A stretch of 64,000 bases of DNA from Tenacibaculum sp. Lineage in GTDB: Bacteria > Bacteroidota > Bacteroidia > Flavobacteriales > Flavobacteriaceae. Both the position numbers and the translations under genes were made by a program. This document shows positions 9,316-19,290 of this stretch, one piece after another. The number at the start of each line of letters is the position of its first letter. Position 1 is the stretch's first letter. The notes beneath the pieces are model-generated. The model was not told the DNA's origin. It worked only from the letters and a program-made list of their open reading frames with translations, and searched no databases. The DNA lies in assembly GCA_022448525.1 (NCBI GenBank), contig JAKVCX010000006.1, forward strand, positions 186,001 to 250,000, read 5' to 3'.

Positions 9316-10037
9316 TGGCGATTCTTACAACGAAAGCGATTGTTTTTAGCTCCATTAAATATGGTGATACTAGTTTAATTGTGAAATGTTTTACACTAGA
9401 AGAAGGTATAAAAAGTTACATGATTAAAGGTGTTTTAAAGGCCAAGAAAGGAAAATTAAAAGCAGCATACTTTCAACCACTTACCTTATTAAATTTAACA
9501 GCAAGTCATAATAATAAAGGAAATTTAAATTCTATTAGAGAGGCGAATGTTTATAGCCCTTATGAAAGGATTCCTTTAGAGATTAAAAAGCAATCAATAG
9601 TCCTTTTTTTATCAGAAATTTTATCTTCAATCATTCAAGAAGAAGAAAAAAACGAAAGCTTATTCAACTATATTGAAACCGCTCTAATTTGGTTGGATAC
9701 TCATGATGAAATTGCGAATTTTCATTTGTTGTTTCTGCTAAATCTTTCTAAGTATTTAGGTTTTTATCCTGATACGTCTGATTCATCTGCCAATGCGTTT
9801 AATTTATTAGAAGGTTCGTTTACAACTAGAGCTTATGAAAAATTAACATTAATAGATGCCGATTTAACACTTTTTAAAAGGCTGTTAGGCATAAATTTTG
9901 ATGCAATTCATACAATTTCTTTCAATAAAAATGAAAGACAAACTCTGCTTAGGATTATAATTCAATATTTTGAATTACATTTGGAGGGTTTTAAAAAACC
10001 AAAATCTTTAGACGTTTTAGAAACTGTGTTTAGTTAA
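9315..10037 (+). CDS. recO: DNA repair protein RecO
   Basis: 240 residues. The N-terminal OB fold is recognisable (TKAIVFSSIKYGDTSLIVKCFTLEEG, then MIKGVLKAKKGKLKAAYFQPLTLL), followed by an alpha-helical domain (ALIWLDTHDE, FHLLFLLNLSKYLGFYPD) and a short C-terminal helix. RecO anneals single strands and loads RecA with RecR in the RecFOR pathway. There is no Cys zinc finger, as in other Bacteroidota RecO. The start overlaps the porZ stop (TAATG), and the next gene begins 3 bases after the stop, so the three are probably one transcript. Confidence 0.93.
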   Translation: MAILTTKAIVFSSIKYGDTSLIVKCFTLEEGIKSYMIKGVLKAKKGKLKAAYFQPLTLLNLTASHNNKGNLNSIREANVYSPYERIPLEIKKQSIVLFLSEILSSIIQEEEKNESLFNYIETALIWLDTHDEIANFHLLFLLNLSKYLGFYPDTSDSSANAFNLLEGSFTTRAYEKLTLIDADLTLFKRLLGINFDAIHTISFNKNERQTLLRIIIQYFELHLEGFKKPKSLDVLETVFS

Positions 10038-10040
10038 CTC

Positions 10041-12521
10041 ATGAGGTGGATTTTCATACTTTTTTTATGTATTTCTTCAACTGTTTTTTCACAACAAATT
10101 ACCGTTTATGATGGTGAAACTGGAAAAGTAATTGAGGCTGTAGCATTATATAATTCAGATAAGTCTATTTCGGCTGTTACAAATGAAAATGGGCGTGTCG
10201 ATATTTCGGAGTTCGCTAAAGGTATTATTTATTTTTCTCATGTTTCTTATGCTGAATTTTCTGTGAGAAAATCAGATATACTTTTAAACAATAATGTTGT
10301 ATACCTATCTAAAGAATCCGAGCAGTTAGATGAAGTTGTAATTTCTGTTTTAAAAGCAAAGGCAAAAGCAAATAGAATTGCAGAGCAAATAGAGGTGTTT
10401 AATGCTAAAGAAATTCAAAAACTCTCACCTCAAACTTCAGCTGAAATACTAGAAGTAATACCAGGAATTAGAGTGCAAAGATCACAGTTAGGCGGTGGAA
10501 GTCCTGTTTTACGTGGTATGGAAAGCAATAGAGTTTTATTAGTTGTGGATGGTGTTCGAATGAATAATGCGATCTATAGAAAAGGTCATTTACAGAACTC
10601 AATTACAGTTGCTCCAAATATGTTAGATAAAACCGAAGTTGTTTTTGGTCCTTCTTCCGTAATTTATGGGTCTGATGCATTGGGTGGAGCAATTCATTAC
10701 TATACAAAAACTCCAAAGTTATCCAAAGAAAAGGAAGTGAAAGCAGGATTGTTTTCTCGTTATTCTACGGTGAATGATGAAAGAACGAATCAAGCATCCA
10801 TTGAGTTACGTTTTCCGAAATGGGCTAGCTTTACAAGTATTGCACATAGTGAGTTTGGTGATTTGAAAATGGGTGAGAATCGTTCACATGGTTTCGAAGA
10901 TTGGGGGAAGGTGTTTTATTATTCAGAAAATTTAAAAGGGAATTATAATCCGAATCCGACGTTAAATACCGATTTAGCTACACAAAGAAATACAGGTTAT
11001 AATCAAACAGATATTTTACAGAAGTTCTATGTTCCTCTTTCTAGAAGTACAGATTTAAAGGTAAATATTCAGTATTCTACGTCCTCAGACATTCCTAGAT
11101 TTGATCGAATGACAGAAATTACTGATGTTAATGATCCTTCATCTCTGAAATTTGCAGAGTGGTATTATGGTCCGCAAGAAAGGTTTTTAGTTTCACCACA
11201 ATTAACTATTAATCCTAAAAAGAAATGGCTAAACGAAGGAACATTTACATTGGCTTATCAAAATGTAAAAGAGAGTAGAATTCAGCGTCGTTTTGGAAGT
11301 TTAGAAAGAAGTTACAGAGAGGAAGAGGTCGATATTTATAGTTTAAATGGAGATTTTTCTGCTGAGTTGGCTAGGAATCGAAATTTGGGTTATGGATTTG
11401 AAGTGGCTTATAATGATGTAGGTTCTAATTCTTTTGGAAAAGAATTGAATGTGGTAAATAATCAGATTATTGGTTTCACAAACGATTTTGCTGTACAGTC
11501 AAGATATCCTGATGGTGGAAGTAGTTACTTGAGTTCTGCGTTATATGCGAATTACAGACAAGATATTAATAAGAAATCTACTTTAAACTTTGGAGCGAGA
11601 CTTACAAATACACAGTTAAGAGCAAAGTGGATTGACAATACGTTTATAACCTTACCAGATTCAGATATTAGTTTATCAAATACTGCTTTAACAGCAACGG
11701 TTGGTTACGTTTATAAACCAGCGAAAACATGGAAATTTAATGCAGTTCTATCTTCTGGATTTAGATCGCCAAATATTGATGATGTAGGAAAAATTAGGGA
11801 GAAAAGTAATCGACTTACCATTCCTAATGTGGATTTAAAACCAGAGCATGCTTATAATGCTGAAATTGGTGTTGAGAAATATTTCAATAATAAAAAATTC
11901 AGAATTGGAGCAAATGTTTATTACATGTTGTTAGATAACTATATCTACAGAGAGGCAATTTCTGATCCTGGTTTATCATTAGATTATGATGGAGAAACAT
12001 TTACAACAGCAGATAGTCAAATTTTAGCTAACGTTAATAAAGGAAACGCTTACGTCACTGGTTTTACGGTAAATTACCAAGGTAAATTATTTAAAAACTG
12101 GACAACTAGCGGATCAATAACCTACACTAAAGGAGAAACTTTTGACACAAACGAGCCAATGTCTTCAATTCCACCTTTATTCGGAAACTTTGATGTGAAT
12201 TATGTGAATAATAGTGTTGAAGCTGGTGTGAATTTTCGTTTCAATGCTATGAAGCCTATCGAAGATTTTAATATTAGTGAAGGTATCGACAATCATGATT
12301 TAACGCCAATTGTAGATCCAAATGCAACTGAAGATATTAATAAGTTTTATGGCTCTCCTAGTTGGGCAACAGTTGGGGTTCATGCTGGATATAAATTGAA
12401 CACAAATTTTAAACTTCAAGGAAGATTATCCAACATCTTCGATAAACATTATCGAGAGTTTGCTTCAGGGCTTTCAGCGCCTGGAAGAAACTTATCGTTA
12501 AGTGTAATTGCTAATTTTTAG
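10041..12521 (+). CDS. TonB-dependent outer-membrane receptor
   Basis: 826 residues. A signal peptide (MRWIFILFLCISSTVFSQ) is followed by a carboxypeptidase-regulatory-like Ig fold at about 20-95. The plug contains ILEVIPGIRVQRSQLGGG, VLRGMESNRVLLVVDGVRMNN and EVVFGPSSVIYGSDALGG. A 22-stranded barrel ends LSNIFDKHYREFASGLSAPGRNLSLSVIANF with terminal Phe. The plug pattern resembles haem and metal-complex receptors in Bacteroidota, but the ligand cannot be fixed. It lies in a run with porZ and recO, suggesting a conserved operon rather than a polysaccharide utilisation locus: no SusD partner is present. Confidence 0.92.
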   Translation: MRWIFILFLCISSTVFSQQITVYDGETGKVIEAVALYNSDKSISAVTNENGRVDISEFAKGIIYFSHVSYAEFSVRKSDILLNNNVVYLSKESEQLDEVVISVLKAKAKANRIAEQIEVFNAKEIQKLSPQTSAEILEVIPGIRVQRSQLGGGSPVLRGMESNRVLLVVDGVRMNNAIYRKGHLQNSITVAPNMLDKTEVVFGPSSVIYGSDALGGAIHYYTKTPKLSKEKEVKAGLFSRYSTVNDERTNQASIELRFPKWASFTSIAHSEFGDLKMGENRSHGFEDWGKVFYYSENLKGNYNPNPTLNTDLATQRNTGYNQTDILQKFYVPLSRSTDLKVNIQYSTSSDIPRFDRMTEITDVNDPSSLKFAEWYYGPQERFLVSPQLTINPKKKWLNEGTFTLAYQNVKESRIQRRFGSLERSYREEEVDIYSLNGDFSAELARNRNLGYGFEVAYNDVGSNSFGKELNVVNNQIIGFTNDFAVQSRYPDGGSSYLSSALYANYRQDINKKSTLNFGARLTNTQLRAKWIDNTFITLPDSDISLSNTALTATVGYVYKPAKTWKFNAVLSSGFRSPNIDDVGKIREKSNRLTIPNVDLKPEHAYNAEIGVEKYFNNKKFRIGANVYYMLLDNYIYREAISDPGLSLDYDGETFTTADSQILANVNKGNAYVTGFTVNYQGKLFKNWTTSGSITYTKGETFDTNEPMSSIPPLFGNFDVNYVNNSVEAGVNFRFNAMKPIEDFNISEGIDNHDLTPIVDPNATEDINKFYGSPSWATVGVHAGYKLNTNFKLQGRLSNIFDKHYREFASGLSAPGRNLSLSVIANF

Positions 12522-12525
12522 ACAC

Positions 12526-12798
12526 ATGATTAAATTATTTAAAATAGTTAGTTTTTTAGAAGGACTTTCATACATTTTATTACTTTTTATTGCTACACCT
12601 ATTAAATACATTTATGATGATCCTACTTATGTAAAATGGTTAGGAATGCCTCATGGATTGTTATTTGTAGCATACGTCATTTTAGCATATTTCTTATGGG
12701 AGTCTCAAAAATGGAGTACTAAAGAGTTTTCGATTGTATGTTTATTATCATTATTGCCTTTTGGAACTTTTTTCGTAGGAAAGTATTTGAAAGAGTAA
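12526..12798 (+). CDS. DUF3817 family small membrane protein
   Basis: The start is set at the ATG at 12526, 4 bases after the receptor stop; the open frame extends into the receptor gene but without a better start. 90 residues with three hydrophobic helices. LEGLSYILLLFIATPIKY and WLGMPHGLLFVAYVILA are the conserved parts of DUF3817, an integral membrane family often fused to or beside transporters. Role unknown. Likely the last gene of the porZ-recO-receptor run, followed by a strong terminator. Confidence 0.85.
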   Translation: MIKLFKIVSFLEGLSYILLLFIATPIKYIYDDPTYVKWLGMPHGLLFVAYVILAYFLWESQKWSTKEFSIVCLLSLLPFGTFFVGKYLKE

Positions 12799-12825
12799 GA
12801 CCTATATTTTTACATTATAATATCA

Positions 12826-12855
12826 AAAAAGCACAACATTTCTGTTGTGCTTTTT
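12826..12855. terminator. Bidirectional terminator
   Basis: GCACAACA (12831-12838) pairs with TGTTGTGC (12843-12850) around a TTTC loop, flanked by five A and five T. It separates the convergent DUF3817 and DUF5686 genes. Confidence 0.88.
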
Positions 12856-12885
12856 CTATTTGTTATTGAAATTTCATTTTTATAA

Positions 12886-15351
12886 CTAATCAAATAAACT
12901 AATTCCAAATAACAATCTGTTTTCTTTTTGTCCATTAAAGTTAGATTGAACGAAGTCTAAACGCAAGAAACGCCATTTTCCCCATCCAATATTATCTAAT
13001 CCAATTGAATATTCAGTATATGGTTTTCTTCCTCCAGAAAAGTATGTTTTAGCGCCAATAACCGTATGAAAGTTAAGTTTATTTAACAAAGGTATTTTGT
13101 TCAATAAAAATCCTTCAAAGTTATGTTGTGTGTGAAATTCGGCATAGCGATCGTTTGTGCTAAATTGATAATATGGCATAATTGAAAAACTACTTAATCG
13201 ATTACCTGGAGCAAGATCTATTTCATTTGCTAAAGGATGGTAGAAATCCATAAATGGAATGTCTTTTTTGTCAAAAAATAAACCAGCTCTTGCATTATAA
13301 TCAAAAGTACCAATATTCCCTAACGATACATTTTGTTGTAATCTAGAGAAAACTAAATCTGAATGAAACTCAGAGTTTTCTGAACCAAAGGTTTTTCTAT
13401 ATCCTAAAGTTAAGGTTGGGTATTTCGAATTCGTAACTGTAAATCTTGATTTTGGATAACTAATATATTTACTTCCAAAGTTAAAACTTCCAGCCAATTG
13501 CGTTTTAAAAATACTATGATCTGTAAAGGCAGGTAATGTGCTTGTTGGATCAATTGGATTATTTGTTTGATAGGTCTTTCTTTTACTGAAAAATGAATAA
13601 TCAGTGGTATTAGAAAGTGCTTTTCTATCTTCATATCCAAAAGATGTGTACACATCAATTCCTGGAGTTACTTCTTTTGAAAAGTTTACTTGAGCAAATG
13701 TTTTTTCGTAAAACTTTGCATAGTTTGTTTTGTCAATTAATGAATATAATGTGTTGTTAAAACTGCTAATAGGATTTCTCTGATCGAATTGAACTACATC
13801 AATTCCTCCGGAAATAGATAACCTTGGTCGATCTATATTATTCCATTTTTTATAGAAACTCACTGTTGGGCGAAGTCTTTTATCAGAAAACCCATAATTT
13901 AATCCAGCACTAATGTTCCAATTTTTACCTTCGTCGTTAACTCTTTTTGAAAAACTAACTCTAGTATCAATATTAAATCCTTGAACGGTGTTAAATTGTG
14001 TATTTGTAAGCAATCCATTATAGCTAATAGACCAATTTTCGTAACTGTTGCTGTATGAATATCCAACTAAAGGAGAAAGCAACGTGAACTTATTTGATTT
14101 TTGATCTATAGAATCTAAATATTTTTTCGATTTACGGACAATTTTAATGCTGTCTTTAATCACATAATCCCTCTTTTCTTCGATGGTTAAAGGAACGCTT
14201 CTAAGGTTCCTCCAGTAAGCTGAATCTTTTTTAGTGGCATTTTCCTCAAATGATAATATTTCTTTCCCAAAAGTGTTTTCTGAAAACGTTGGTTTAAAGT
14301 TGTAATTTGAATATGAAGCTGAAAAACGCCCATCTAAGTTAAATCCGAACAAGCCAACTTTAAAGTCTATCGTTTGTAAAATAAGTGCCCAAACTCCTGA
14401 ATTAGGCTCAAAGTTGTAATTCTGTTTAATGTGTAAAACATCAATAGCAGGATTATTTATTTGTTCACCTGTAATAGTTAAATCAGCTCCGTAAATAGCC
14501 CAATCATCTTCAACTACATAGATAAAACCACCAAAAACACGATCGTTTTCTCTTCTAGGAATGATTTTAATTTTACTGATTAACTTTCCGTTTTTATCGT
14601 AAAAAGTTCCTTCTAATTTAAATTTATAATAGCTGAATGTATAATTTGAAATTGGAGAGAAAATATTAGCATCAGCAACAGGAACTAAGTTTTTATATAA
14701 ATTGAAATTTACATCTTGAGCACGGTTGAATGAAATCCCATTATCTTGTCCGCTTACTTTCGAGGCAACAATTACTTCCTTAAAATTCTTAGGTCTTTTC
14801 TGGTGCCAAATTTTGGAAACTGTTTCAGATAAGTAGATAATTCCACTTCTGGTAGAATCTAATCCACCACCTAAATCACCAACTTCTTGACCTAAGATTT
14901 TCTTTGGCGCATTTTTAATTTTGAATAATCCTCGAGAATAGAAGTCCGAAGTATATTGTCCTGATTTATTAGTATTTCTTTCTTTACTAGCAATTACTTT
15001 ACGAATTATGCCATTTGCTGGGTTTTCGTTTGAGTTTACAGTAACTTCTTCTAATTGAACTTCTTCTTCTTTCAGTTGAACGTTTAGTTGAAAAGGAAAA
15101 CTTTCAATTTCAACTTGTTTTTTAAGAGTTTTAAATCCTAAGAATTGAAAAACAACAGTTTGTTTTCCAGTTTTTTTAGTTTCAAGAATATATTCTCCGT
15201 TGTCGTTGGTTGTAGTTCCACTTAATGTGTTTTGTAAATAAACACTTACGAAGGGTAGAGGTTGGTTGTTTTTGTCAACGACTTTTCCTCTAATTTGTGC
15301 AAAAGCACTTGTAATAAGAAATAAGAATAGTAGCGTAGTAATGTTTTTCAT
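12886..15351 (-). CDS. DUF5686 outer-membrane protein with carboxypeptidase-like N-domain
   Basis: The start is placed at the ATG at 15351, which gives the signal peptide MKNITTLLFLFLITSAFAQ; a longer frame starts at 15399 but prepends 16 polar residues. Residues ~20-105 are a carboxypeptidase-regulatory-like fold (IRGKVVDKNNQPLPFVSVYL, GEYILETKKTGKQTVVFQFLGF). The following DUF5686 region contains RKVIASKERNTNKSGQYTSDFYSRG and a long beta-strand C-terminal half ending WRFLRLDFVQSNFNGQKENRLLFGISLF, consistent with a barrel. Family function is not established; it is widespread in Bacteroidota envelopes. Confidence 0.86.
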   Translation of the reverse strand: MKNITTLLFLFLITSAFAQIRGKVVDKNNQPLPFVSVYLQNTLSGTTTNDNGEYILETKKTGKQTVVFQFLGFKTLKKQVEIESFPFQLNVQLKEEEVQLEEVTVNSNENPANGIIRKVIASKERNTNKSGQYTSDFYSRGLFKIKNAPKKILGQEVGDLGGGLDSTRSGIIYLSETVSKIWHQKRPKNFKEVIVASKVSGQDNGISFNRAQDVNFNLYKNLVPVADANIFSPISNYTFSYYKFKLEGTFYDKNGKLISKIKIIPRRENDRVFGGFIYVVEDDWAIYGADLTITGEQINNPAIDVLHIKQNYNFEPNSGVWALILQTIDFKVGLFGFNLDGRFSASYSNYNFKPTFSENTFGKEILSFEENATKKDSAYWRNLRSVPLTIEEKRDYVIKDSIKIVRKSKKYLDSIDQKSNKFTLLSPLVGYSYSNSYENWSISYNGLLTNTQFNTVQGFNIDTRVSFSKRVNDEGKNWNISAGLNYGFSDKRLRPTVSFYKKWNNIDRPRLSISGGIDVVQFDQRNPISSFNNTLYSLIDKTNYAKFYEKTFAQVNFSKEVTPGIDVYTSFGYEDRKALSNTTDYSFFSKRKTYQTNNPIDPTSTLPAFTDHSIFKTQLAGSFNFGSKYISYPKSRFTVTNSKYPTLTLGYRKTFGSENSEFHSDLVFSRLQQNVSLGNIGTFDYNARAGLFFDKKDIPFMDFYHPLANEIDLAPGNRLSSFSIMPYYQFSTNDRYAEFHTQHNFEGFLLNKIPLLNKLNFHTVIGAKTYFSGGRKPYTEYSIGLDNIGWGKWRFLRLDFVQSNFNGQKENRLLFGISLFD

Positions 15352-15536
15352 CAACTTGGTTTTGGTTAAGGTTGAGTTTCGTTTTTCAATTGAAATCAAA
15401 CTTGTAACAGAAGACGAAAAAGTTCATGTTTTGTTACAAAAAAGGATTCCGCAAAATAAGTTTTAGTAGCATCAAGTATTGTGCCTAAAACAAGCTCAAT
15501 ATCTGACACTTAAAAACTCACTGGGCAAACATAAAA

Positions 15537-15556
15537 GAAAAAGAAACTTCTTTTTC
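15537..15556 (-). terminator. Probable terminator after the AsmA-like gene
   Basis: GAAAAAGA and TCTTTTTC pair around a 4-base loop; on the minus strand the hairpin is followed by TTTTATGTTTG. It lies 29 bases downstream of the AsmA-like stop. The rest of 15352-15584 shows no gene. Confidence 0.5.
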
Positions 15557-15584
15557 CTTAGGAAATGTTAAAGAGTAAAGTTGC

Positions 15585-18209
15585 TTATTCGTCCTTTTTT
15601 TTCTTCTTCTTTTTACCGAATAAACCACCCAAAGCGTCTTTTACTTTGTCAACTGTATTTCCTTTCTTATCAGTATCTGTAGCTGAAGATTTGTCGTCTT
15701 TATTACCTCCTAATAATCCGCCAACAGCTTTATCAATTAAGTTGTTTTTTTGCTGTTTTACAAGTTGTGATGTAAGGTTGCTTACTGCAGATTTTAAGTC
15801 AGTTTTAACAGATGGGTTAGAGAAACTACCTGAAAAGTTTGCTGTAACAGGCACAGAAACGTTTTGGTCTTTACTATTTAATTTCGATAATAAACCAGTT
15901 ACTTCAGGCCCTAAATATTTTGCAGGAACACTAAATGTTGCATTGTAATCCATTACTTGGTCTAAACTATGACTACCAGCCACTTCAATATCAATATCTT
16001 GATATTCTAACTTGAATGGTTTTACGTTTACTTTCCCGTTATCAAAAGATAAGTTGGTTTTAATATCCTTTAAATCAAGTTTCTTTAAATCTACAAAACT
16101 TAAGTTTTGATCTAATAAACTTAAAGCTTTCGAGTTTTTAGGTTCAACATTGGTAGCCAAAATTTCTGCCAGAGCTTTTCCTGAAACAGAAGCTAAGTTC
16201 GGAGTAAAATCGTCTTTTAAACTTCCTGAAAGATTAATGTTTGTGTTTAGTTTTCCTTGTAAAACATCAGCAACAGGAGATAACATCTTAAACAATTCTA
16301 TGTTTTTAAATGAATCACTAATGTTGAAAGATTTTATTCCCATATCAACATCAAAAACAGATTTTTCTGGCTTGGTATCAACAGCTCCGTTTAAGGCAAT
16401 ATTTCCACCAAACATTTCTCCATTTACTCCTTTTAAAGTTGCTTTTTGATCTTTTATGATTAAAGTTCCTTTTACATTTTCCAGCTTAAGATTATCATAG
16501 TAAACTTCCTTAGCATTTGCATTTACAACACAATCTAAAAACGCAGGAATTTTTAAGTTTTCTTTTGGTTTTTCAGTTTCAGAAGTTTCTTCTTGTTTAG
16601 GAGTTTCAGTTCCAATAGTACTATTATCTGTCATGAAATCACTTACCTTAAAAGAGTCTGAATTTAAGTTAAAAGTTCCTTGTAAATTTTTATCAGAAAG
16701 AATAAATCCTAGTAAGTTATTAATAGTTCCAGTAGCTTTTAAATCGCTTGTTCCTGTGATTGCATCGAAACTTGTAAGTGAAATTTTAGTTGGCGCAAAA
16801 TCAACTCTAGCATTGTTGATTTTTAGAGGATTTGCCATTTCTTTTCCACTAAATAGTAAGTCTGTAATTTCAAGTTTACCACTGTTTTTAATTCGCTGAT
16901 ACTTGTTGTTTTGAACGGCATCAATATCAAATTTAGAAGTAAGATTAGCGTTAATAATTCCACTCAATTCATTTTCTAATTCTATTGGATATACTTTGTT
17001 AATATGACTTAAATCTAGTTTACCATTAAGAGTGGTGTTGATGAAAGGGTTTTTAGTAAGATTACTTACTCTCGCATTTCCACTGAATTTATTTTCATCA
17101 ATATTAAAAGCCAAATTGTTTACAGAAACATAAGTGTCATCAACATTTCCAGTAGTATTTTTTATTTGAGTATCTATGTGAATGTTGTTCACACTTTTTG
17201 GTAAACTTGGATACTTAAACGAAGCATTCGTTGATTTGATAGCAATGTCAATTGTTGGAATTGTTTTTTCTGAAACTTTTCCATCAACTTTACCCAGAAT
17301 ACTAAAATCACCAGAAGTTTTTACATCAGCAATATTCTTAGCATATTCTTCTGGAATTAATGCTAAAAAGTTTTTAAAGTCTGAAGAAGGCGTTTTAAAG
17401 TTAACATGAACTTCCTGACTAGCATCTTTATTCATTTGTACATAACCATCAAATATTAATGGTAATTGATTGATGTGTGCTTCGTTTTTAAGGAAAGCAT
17501 ATTTGCTGTTTTCTAAATCTAAAGCTAATACAGCATGTAAATCTAAATGTTGATTGTTTACTAATGTAGTTCCGTCTTTTTCAAATACTATGCTAGTTGT
17601 TGTTTTGGTATCTAACTCTGTTGTTTTTTGCGAGAAATCACCACTTCCTGAATGATTAAAATCAGAAAGAACTACATTCATTTTTCCTTGTTTATCCGTG
17701 TATTTTATCGTTGCATTCGTTAGTTCGTATGAGTTTAATGACAAACTAAAGTTACTGGTCGATGCTTTTTCTGTTTCTTCTTTTGTGTCTGAAGCAACGT
17801 TAACGTCATTTTTTGCAATATCGTAATTGGCATTCCCATTTTCATCTACAAGTACATTCACTAGAGTGTTATCTATAGAAAAAGATTGAATGTTTAATTG
17901 ACTATTGGCACTTTTGAATATTTCTGTAAGTTTTAGTTTTAATTGAATGTTTTCACTGTAGACTAACGTATCTCCTTCAAAAGGAGCAAAATTTGTTACA
18001 ACTACATTTTTTAATTCAACAGAAGCTTTTGGGAAGTTTTTAAGTAAGCTTAAGTTAGCATCTGAAAATTCTACTTTTGCATTTACATTGTTATTAATTG
18101 TTTCTTTAACTAAGGCTACCAACTTATCTTGGAATAAAAAAGGAATTGCAGCCAAAGCAATTACAAGAAGAAGTACAATTGAGACAACGATTTTTACAAT
18201 TTTTTTCAT
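15585..18209 (-). CDS. AsmA-family envelope protein
   Basis: 874 residues. One N-terminal transmembrane helix (IVKIVVSIVLLLVIALAAIPFLF) is followed by the AsmA opening pattern: NVNAKVEFSDANLSLLKNFPKASVELKNVVV. A long repetitive beta-rich region follows, and an AsmA-like C-terminal part at about 600-800 (LQGKLNTNINLSGSLKDDFTP, LSFDNGKVNVKPFKLEYQDIDIEVAGSHSLDQVMDY). The tail is very lysine-rich. AsmA relatives are thought to bridge inner and outer membranes as lipid-transfer grooves; that role is inferred here from family membership. It stands alone, divergent from queG. Confidence 0.87.
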   Translation of the reverse strand: MKKIVKIVVSIVLLLVIALAAIPFLFQDKLVALVKETINNNVNAKVEFSDANLSLLKNFPKASVELKNVVVTNFAPFEGDTLVYSENIQLKLKLTEIFKSANSQLNIQSFSIDNTLVNVLVDENGNANYDIAKNDVNVASDTKEETEKASTSNFSLSLNSYELTNATIKYTDKQGKMNVVLSDFNHSGSGDFSQKTTELDTKTTTSIVFEKDGTTLVNNQHLDLHAVLALDLENSKYAFLKNEAHINQLPLIFDGYVQMNKDASQEVHVNFKTPSSDFKNFLALIPEEYAKNIADVKTSGDFSILGKVDGKVSEKTIPTIDIAIKSTNASFKYPSLPKSVNNIHIDTQIKNTTGNVDDTYVSVNNLAFNIDENKFSGNARVSNLTKNPFINTTLNGKLDLSHINKVYPIELENELSGIINANLTSKFDIDAVQNNKYQRIKNSGKLEITDLLFSGKEMANPLKINNARVDFAPTKISLTSFDAITGTSDLKATGTINNLLGFILSDKNLQGTFNLNSDSFKVSDFMTDNSTIGTETPKQEETSETEKPKENLKIPAFLDCVVNANAKEVYYDNLKLENVKGTLIIKDQKATLKGVNGEMFGGNIALNGAVDTKPEKSVFDVDMGIKSFNISDSFKNIELFKMLSPVADVLQGKLNTNINLSGSLKDDFTPNLASVSGKALAEILATNVEPKNSKALSLLDQNLSFVDLKKLDLKDIKTNLSFDNGKVNVKPFKLEYQDIDIEVAGSHSLDQVMDYNATFSVPAKYLGPEVTGLLSKLNSKDQNVSVPVTANFSGSFSNPSVKTDLKSAVSNLTSQLVKQQKNNLIDKAVGGLLGGNKDDKSSATDTDKKGNTVDKVKDALGGLFGKKKKKKKDE

Positions 18210-18323
18210 GATACTGTTACTTTTGAGTTAAAACGTATGTTGGGGTATTTTATTGAGTAAAAAATGTTAACAACAAAGTTAAAAGTTATCAGTAATATTG
18301 TGGTTAATAAATAGTTTCTTTTT

Positions 18324-19253
18324 TTGAAAAAAACACAGCAATATTCGAGTCTTATTAAGAAGCATGCCAGCAGGTTAGGTTTTTTAGCCTGTGGTATTGC
18401 AAAGGCTGATTTTTTAGAAGAAGAAGCTCCTCGATTAGAAAATTGGTTGCAGAATAACTACCATGGAAAAATGCAGTACATGGAAAATCATTTTGATAAA
18501 CGATTAGATCCAAGATTGTTAGTTGAAGGAGCAAAATCTGTTATATCACTATCTTACAATTATTTTCCGGTAGAAGAGCAACAAGTAGGTTCTTATAAAT
18601 TGGCTAAATATGCCTATGGTGAAGATTATCATCATGTCATTAAAAACAAGCTTTTTGAATTGCTAGAATGTCTTCGTGAAGAGATTGGAGAAATTAATGG
18701 TCGTTGCTTCGTTGATTCTGCTCCTGTTTTGGAAAGAGCTTGGGCAGAGAAAGCTGGTTTGGGTTGGAATGGAAAACATACGTTATTAATACAAAAGAAA
18801 CAGGGTTCATTTTTCTTTTTGGCTGAATTAATTATTGACTTGGAGTTAGAGTATGATCAACCTTTTACAACAGATCATTGCGGGAAATGTACACGCTGTA
18901 TTGATGCCTGTCCTACAGAAGCAATTTTACCAAATAATAATATTGATGCTAGTAAATGTATCTCTTATGCTACAATTGAATTAAGAGATAATATTCCATT
19001 AACATTTAAGGAGAAAATGGAAGATTGGATGTTCGGTTGCGATATTTGCCAAGATGTTTGTCCATGGAATCGTTTTTCTAAACCTCATAACGAGCCATTA
19101 TTTAATCCAAAAGATCCAATGTTGACTATGGGTAAAAGAGATTGGGAAGAATTAACGGAAGAAACGTTTCGAAAAGTATTTAAAAAATCGGCTGTTAAAC
19201 GAACGAAATTCGCTGGGTTAACGAGAAACATTAGCTTCCTAAAAGAGAAGTAA
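18324..19253 (+). CDS. queG: Epoxyqueuosine reductase QueG
   Basis: 309 residues beginning with TTG; no ATG lies closer to the conserved N-terminus. QueG reduces epoxyqueuosine to queuosine in tRNA using cobalamin. The catalytic Asp is D131 in [15 protein letters not shown], followed by [12 protein letters not shown]. Two [4Fe-4S] motifs are intact: [12 protein letters not shown] (Cys 186, 189, 192, 196) and C212 with [11 protein letters not shown] (239, 242, 246). The C-terminal HEAT-like region is short, as in the small form of the enzyme. Confidence 0.95.
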   Translation: MKKTQQYSSLIKKHASRLGFLACGIAKADFLEEEAPRLENWLQNNYHGKMQYMENHFDKRLDPRLLVEGAKSVISLSYNYFPVEEQQVGSYKLAKYAYGEDYHHVIKNKLFELLECLREEIGEINGRCFVDSAPVLERAWAEKAGLGWNGKHTLLIQKKQGSFFFLAELIIDLELEYDQPFTTDHCGKCTRCIDACPTEAILPNNNIDASKCISYATIELRDNIPLTFKEKMEDWMFGCDICQDVCPWNRFSKPHNEPLFNPKDPMLTMGKRDWEELTEETFRKVFKKSAVKRTKFAGLTRNISFLKEK

Positions 19254-19279
19254 AACTCAAAGTTTTCTCTGAGTTTTAC
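19250..19279. terminator. Bidirectional terminator overlapping the queG stop
   Basis: GTAAAACTCA (19250-19259) pairs with TGAGTTTTAC (19270-19279) around a 10-base loop. The left arm includes the queG stop codon at 19251-19253, and the convergent PAS gene ends 12 bases further on. Confidence 0.75.
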
Positions 19280-19290
19280 TTAAAGTTTCA

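Noticed and set aside
15565..15948. Plus-strand open frame of 127 residues
   Set aside because: It lies antisense to the AsmA-like gene and its composition mirrors that gene. The same holds for other open frames opposite genes, such as 2620-2961 and 58851-59204.
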